DNA from: Grifola frondosa
Lineage: Eukaryota; Basidiomycota; Agaricomycetes; Polyporales; Grifolaceae
Direction: 5' to 3'
DNA: 64,000 bases
Assembly (NCBI GenBank): GCA_001683735.1
Contig: LUGG01000015.1
Location: forward strand, 434,001-498,000
Positions 59,461 through 64,000 of the stretch are shown here, piece by piece. The notes under the pieces are model-generated. The model searched no databases. It was not told the origin of the DNA and was given only the letters and a program-made list of their open reading frames with translations. Every line of letters begins with the position of its first letter. Positions within the stretch are counted from its first letter, which is position 1. A program made the position numbers and the translations under genes.

Positions 59461-60960
59461 TTGTTTGTGACACATGTCCAACCCGTGATCGTCTTATCGT
59501 TACCCAAACTGTCGTCACCACTATCTCTATCCTCTCCATCGTCGGTCTCTTCTACTACCTCCTCCGAACCTACACAGAGGTTCATATACGAGTCGCAAGA
59601 ACTCCCAGGACAGACGGAGCGAATCTTCAGCCCGAGACCGCGACTCCCACCCATCCGGACGAGTCTCATGGACACAGCCGGACCATCCGAGAATCCGTGG
59701 ACACCCGCGAAGCCACGGCAATTCCTCCTCCTCCTCCACAAACTCAGGCCCAACAGAACTCGAAGCGTTCGTAACCAGGGTGGTGACGAACCTTCTCGCG
59801 GAAGGCCTGACCGATCATACCCGCCGCATCACGACACTCGAGGAAGACTTGACCTCACGAACCGGTGGTGAACACCGGAGTAGGTCGGGTGAACGCTCTC
59901 GAGGAGGAGAACAAGGGCCGGATCGCGGACTAGTCGCTCTAGCAGACAGAGCATCGAAAGCCGAGGCGAAGGCCCATCAAGCCGACCAGGTCGTCCAGGA
60001 ACTCCGGGACGACATCGCTTCGTTGAGGCTGTCGATCAAGAACCTCAAGGCCGATGTCTCACTCTCGAGAATCTCCGTCCCGAGGAAGGTCACGCTCTCG
60101 TACGTCCAGACATTCGACCGGAACGTTTCCTACCACCCGCCTTCCCCATTCCAGACCCACGACCCACTTCACCCTCTCCCCCGCGACGACTGATGTCTCC
60201 GCTCCCGACTACGAGAGGCCCGCCGCGCCGCGCGAGGGCACTATTCGTAAGCCCAAGTTCCCTGCTCCCGCACCCTTCACCAAGCCTACGAAGGAAATGA
60301 CCGCGGAACAGTGGATGAAGGCATGGGAGACGTACTTCGTCTATTACGAAGTCAATCGTCAACGGATCGTATTGCTCTGATCCTCGGATCGCTCAAGGAG
60401 GAGCCCTAGACTGGGCGTCCTCTTACAGCGATAATTTCAACAACAACGTGCCGGTCGGTTCATGGGAGGATTTCAAAAAAAGTTCTCGGACAGTACGGAC
60501 GCCTCGATTCGCAGTTCGACGCTCAGCAGGCGCTGATGCGTCTTCGCAACGACGGCCAGTACATCATATGCCGAACACTTCCGTCGCTGGGCCCCCGCAT
60601 CCGGACACAACCAGCAAACCCTTCTCTCGCTGCTTCGGACCCAGGTCAAGCAGTCAATTCGAGATGCGATCGCCGGTCATGAGACGCAACCGGACACCTG
60701 GGAGAAGTACCTCGAACGGGCCCAACGAGTAGATCAAGCCCGCGGCACTTACGCCCATCCCGGATCGTCTCCACAGCAGTCAAAGACGACTGCTTATCGT
60801 CATCCCCATTCGCAGAGTCAATCTCACTCTGCCCCGACTCATACCCGCGACCCTAACGCAATGGACGTTGACCGCGCGCGCAGCACGCGCAAAGGGCGCG
60901 TGCTTCGTATGCGGCAAGGTGGGCCATCTGGCAAATGCGTGTCCAGATAAGAAGCCCAGC
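59461..60960 (+). pseudogene. Ty3/gypsy gag, frameshifted
   Basis: Coding is spread over three frames. 59461-59780 is a Pro/Thr-rich N-terminal part. 59780-60193 carries a coiled coil (LLAEGLTDHTRRITTLEEDL, ALADRASKAEAKAHQADQ). 60194-60420 has PAPFTKPTKEMTAEQWMKAW and the capsid start. 60440-60730 encodes capsid helices (FKKFSDSTDASIR-like, LMRLRNDGQYI, HFRRWAPASGHNQQTLLSLL, WEKYLERAQRVDQARG). 60901-60942 encodes the zinc knuckle CFVCGKVGHLANAC (Cys-x2-Cys-x4-His-x4-Cys). Gag forms the virus-like particle that packages the element RNA. At least four frame changes are needed to read through, so the copy as written is non-functional unless these are sequence errors. Confidence 0.75.
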
Positions 60961-61264
60961 GGGAAGTCGATTCGCGAGATGAGTATCGACGAGTTAATTC
61001 GCCTTGTAGGACAGGAGCTCGTCGAGGAGAAGAAGAAGAAGCGGTCGACAAGGGCAAGCAGAAGGAGACTGCTAAGGAACCCGAGTCGTCAGCCAAGTCG
61101 AGGAGATAGGGCATTGGCACGTCGTCGTCGCGTGGAACACGGATTTTTAGAGCGGCCTCATGTCGTCCCTGCTGACGTGAAGGCCTCTCTCTCTCGCAAC
61201 CGCTACAATTGTATTAGTGTAACCGAAATATCAAAAAGCGTCAAAATTTTGATCTTCCAGTTAC

Positions 61265-64000
61265 AGTAAGCGGCAGCAAGGGATCCGTACAAACGCAGGC
61301 GCTCCTAGACTCCGGAGCTTCTCAGTATTCGTTCACGAAGACTTCGTGCGGAAGCACAACGTTGGAGTGAAACCCCTCAAAAAACCCCTGGTCGTCTACA
61401 ATGCGGATCGATCGAAAATGAAGGAGGACCGATCCAAGTCTACACGGTGCTGAAGCTGAAGATAGGGATCATGAAACCGAGGTCCCTATGTTAGTGACCA
61501 ATGTAGGGATCGAGACCTGATTATAGGCCTCGATTACATTCGACAACACAACCGGAGATGACTGGGACGCTGGAACCTTGGAATTTACTAGATGCCCACA
61601 GGAGTGCGGACCAAGGTTCGCAAAGAAGGACAAGAAGAAGCCGCAGACGATGGAGGAAGCTGATCGAATCTTGGCGTCGACGAAAGGACTTCGCACGACC
61701 GAGACAATGAGCGAAAGCCCCACCGCGGCCTGCTTGGGAGGAACGAATGGAACTAGAAGAAGAGTTCATTCGCGCGGACGATGAATTCCCCTCGGATACC
61801 GCTACTCGAAACGGTATTGGGAATTCTACAAGGACACGTAGCCTGGTATGAGGTCGATTCCCATGATCCCGAATCTAACGCAGTTCTCGACCAATGGGTA
61901 GAGATTTGTGCGAAGTACACCAAGTCACAGGAAATCGAAGAAGCGGCCCAAGAGGAAAGCAGAAGAAGGAATGGAGGGAAATCGTTCCGGACCACCTCCA
62001 TGATTTCGAAGATGTCTTTTCTAAGACGGCTAGCGAACGCTTCCCTACGAGCAAATCGTACGACCATGCGATTGACTTGATGCCGACAAAACCTGCCGCC
62101 CATCTCGAAGGTTTACCCCTTGTCACCGGAAGAAACCCGTCAACTAGATGAATTCTTGGACGAGAATCTCCGAAAGGGCTATATATCCGTCCATCCAAGA
62201 GCCCTGTCGGTGCAGCAGTCTTCTTCGTGAAAAAGAAGGATGGATCTCTTCGACTCTTCAGGACTATCGAAAGCTGAACGCGGTCACGATCAAGAACCGC
62301 TACCCACTTCCTCGTATCAGTCTTTGATCGACCAGCTAAAGGGCGCCAAATACTTTACGAAGTTGGACCTCCGTTGGGGTACAATAAGTACGAATCAAAG
62401 ACGGCGATCAGTGGAAGGCAGCTTTCAGGACGCACCGAGGTCTGTTTGAACCGACCGTCATGTTCTTCGGTCTTCATGGTTCTCCAGGCACGTTCCAAGC
62501 GATGATGAACGAGATTCTGAAAGATCTCATTCTCGAAGGGCATGTGGTGGTTTATCTTGACGACATTCTCATCTTCACCACCGACCTTCGCACTCATCGA
62601 CGCATTACGCGCGAGGTACTCAAACGCTTGCGAGATAGGGACTTATTCCTGAAACCGGAAAAATGCCTGTTCGAAGAGCTGTCGATAGACTACCTCGGTA
62701 TGATTATTTCACAGAACTCCGTCTCCATGGATCCAAAAAGGTCGAAGGAGTTCTCGACTGGCCAGCACCCAAAACCGTCAAGGAAGTACAAGCCTTCCTC
62801 GGTTTCGCAAATTTCTACCGACGCTTCATTCAAAGCTTCGCGGACGTCTCTAAGCCATTGAACGTTTTAACTCGAAAGGGGTTCAAGTGGCAATGGGGAC
62901 AGGAACAGCAACACGCTTTCGAAACTCTGAAACGCGCGTTCACTTCAGCGCCCATCCTTAAACTTCCTGATCTGGACCAGTCGTTCAGATTGGAGACGGA
63001 TGCTTCGGACTTTGCTACAGGTGCTGTTTTGGAACAGCGAGACGAAGAAGGAGCTTGGTACCCGGTCGCCTTTTATTCCAAAGGGCTCAACGAACATGAA
63101 CGCAACTACGAGATTTACGACAAGGAGTTGCTTGCGATCATTCGTGCCCTGGAAGAATATCGGCACTACCTCAAAGGAGGTCCTCACCCCATCGAGATCT
63201 GGTCGGACCACAAGAACTTGGAGTACTTTCGTAAAGCCCAAGACCTTACGCGCAGACAAGCTCGCTGGTCGCTTTACCTTACCCGGTTCAACTTCACGAT
63301 TCATCATCGTCCGGGAAAGACCATGCAACGAGCGGATCCGCTATCACGTAGAGCCGACCATGAAGAGGGGGTCGCCTCGGATAATCGAGACAAGGTCGTA
63401 TTAAAGGCAGAGTACTTCCAAGCCCGTGCGATCCAGCCCGGCCATGCGTCCATCGTCCCCGACCAATCCTTACTTGATCGCATTCGCGAAGCTCTTACAC
63501 GCGATGAAATCGCAACCGAGCCGATTCAAAAGGCGATGGCTCATGGGCCACGTGAACTCGCTGCCGGTCTACAAGACTGGAACGTGGACAACGGCCTATT
63601 GCTACATAGAGGAAAGGTTTACGTTCCGAAGGACGATGCCATTCGCAAGGAGATCGTTCAATTACACCACGATCATCCTACTGCTGGTCATCCAGGACGC
63701 TGGAAAACGTACGAACTCGTTAGCCGTAACTATTGGTGGCCGGGACTTTCAGTGTATGTTCGGAACTACGTCGACGGTTGTGACGCTTGTCAACGTAACA
63801 AAACATTCCCTCGACAACCATACGGTCCTCTTCAACCTAATGAAATTCCAGACCAACCCTGGGATATTACGACGGTTGACTTGATCACGGGCCTACCAGA
63901 AAGCAGTGAACACGATGCAATCATGGTGGTCGCCGACCGAATGACGAAACGAGCACGGTTTTTCCCCGTTCATGGTACGATCGATGCTCAAGAAGTTGCC
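61265..64000 (+). pseudogene. Ty3/gypsy pol: protease, RT, RNase H, integrase (partial)
   Basis: The protease active-site region reads LLDSGASQYSF (61300-61335, catalytic Asp codon at 61308-61310). Reverse transcriptase runs from about 62060: LSPEETRQLDEFLDENLRKG, PSKSPVGAAVFFVKKKDG, LNAVTIKNRYPLPRI, FFGLHGSPGTFQAMMNEI, the catalytic YLDD (62553-62564). RNase H follows with ETDASDFATGAVLEQ, YDKELLAIIRALEEY and WSDHKNLEYF (about 62985-63230). Integrase has the HHCC zinc domain (HHDHPTAGHPG ... CDACQRNK, 63660-63800) and the first catalytic Asp in TTVDLITGLPES. The frame breaks by single bases near 62100, 62170, 62265, 62325, 62380 and 62737, mostly in short runs of one base; from 62737 to the window end it stays open. 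The 3' part of integrase and the 3' LTR are outside. Confidence 0.88.

Larger units (their letters stand above)
58266..64000 (+). mobile_element. Ty3/gypsy LTR retrotransposon, cut by the window end
   Basis: Order from left: LTR, leader, gag, protease, reverse transcriptase, RNase H, integrase. RNase H before integrase within pol is the Ty3/gypsy order. The element is frameshifted in many places, but its last 1.27 kb (62735-64000) is open. It has inserted into a gag-like ORF of another element, so the two are nested. Confidence 0.9.

Overview
The window looks like a filamentous basidiomycete (Agaricomycete-type) genome. Genes are dense in short GT-AG introns of about 45-70 bases. The recognisable proteins are fungal: a CSC1/OSCA-type channel, a YIH1/IMPACT homologue, a GPI-anchored cupredoxin-like protein and a seven-helix membrane protein. 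The transposons are families common in mushrooms: Plavaka (CACTA-like), PIF/Harbinger, hAT MITE and Ty3/gypsy. There are no operons, tRNAs, rRNAs or CRISPR arrays. Many conserved coding exons carry single-base insertions or deletions, often at short homopolymers. Part of this may be assembly error, so single frameshifts are weak evidence for pseudogenes here.

Layout. 1-10683 is a large repeat unit: an AT-rich block A1 (1-2355), a private stretch (2356-4267), a GC-rich block B1 (4268-9253) and a spacer. Block A recurs at 10684-13637 (A2), where a 598-bp hAT-type MITE has inserted; A1 preserves the empty site. Block B recurs at 33238-38279 (B2). Between A2 and B2 lies a 19.6-kb DNA transposon (13638-33237) with perfect 14-bp inverted ends. 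Its right part encodes a Plavaka-type transposase (minus strand) and a divergently transcribed companion protein (plus strand). Its left half is packed with fragments of host housekeeping genes that still carry their introns: STH1/SNF2, eIF4G in two pieces, actin, AVL9, a septin and a methionine aminopeptidase. This Pack-type capture of host exons is the most unusual feature of the window.

38248-51500 is the ordinary gene region. It contains an inverted fragment of the CSC1-like gene's 3' end, then the divergent pair YIH1-like (minus) and CSC1-like (plus), a poorly resolved stretch, the cupredoxin-like gene and the seven-helix membrane protein gene.

51614-56374 is a PIF/Harbinger-type element with inverted ends, a Myb/SANT-like companion gene and a DDE transposase gene that convergently face each other. 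At 56541 there is another copy of the 14-bp terminus seen on the big Plavaka element. Next comes a gag-like ORF, truncated at its 3' end by the 400-bp LTR (58266-58665) of a Ty3/gypsy element. That element runs out of the window at 64000, with gag, protease, reverse transcriptase, RNase H and integrase recognisable but frameshifted.
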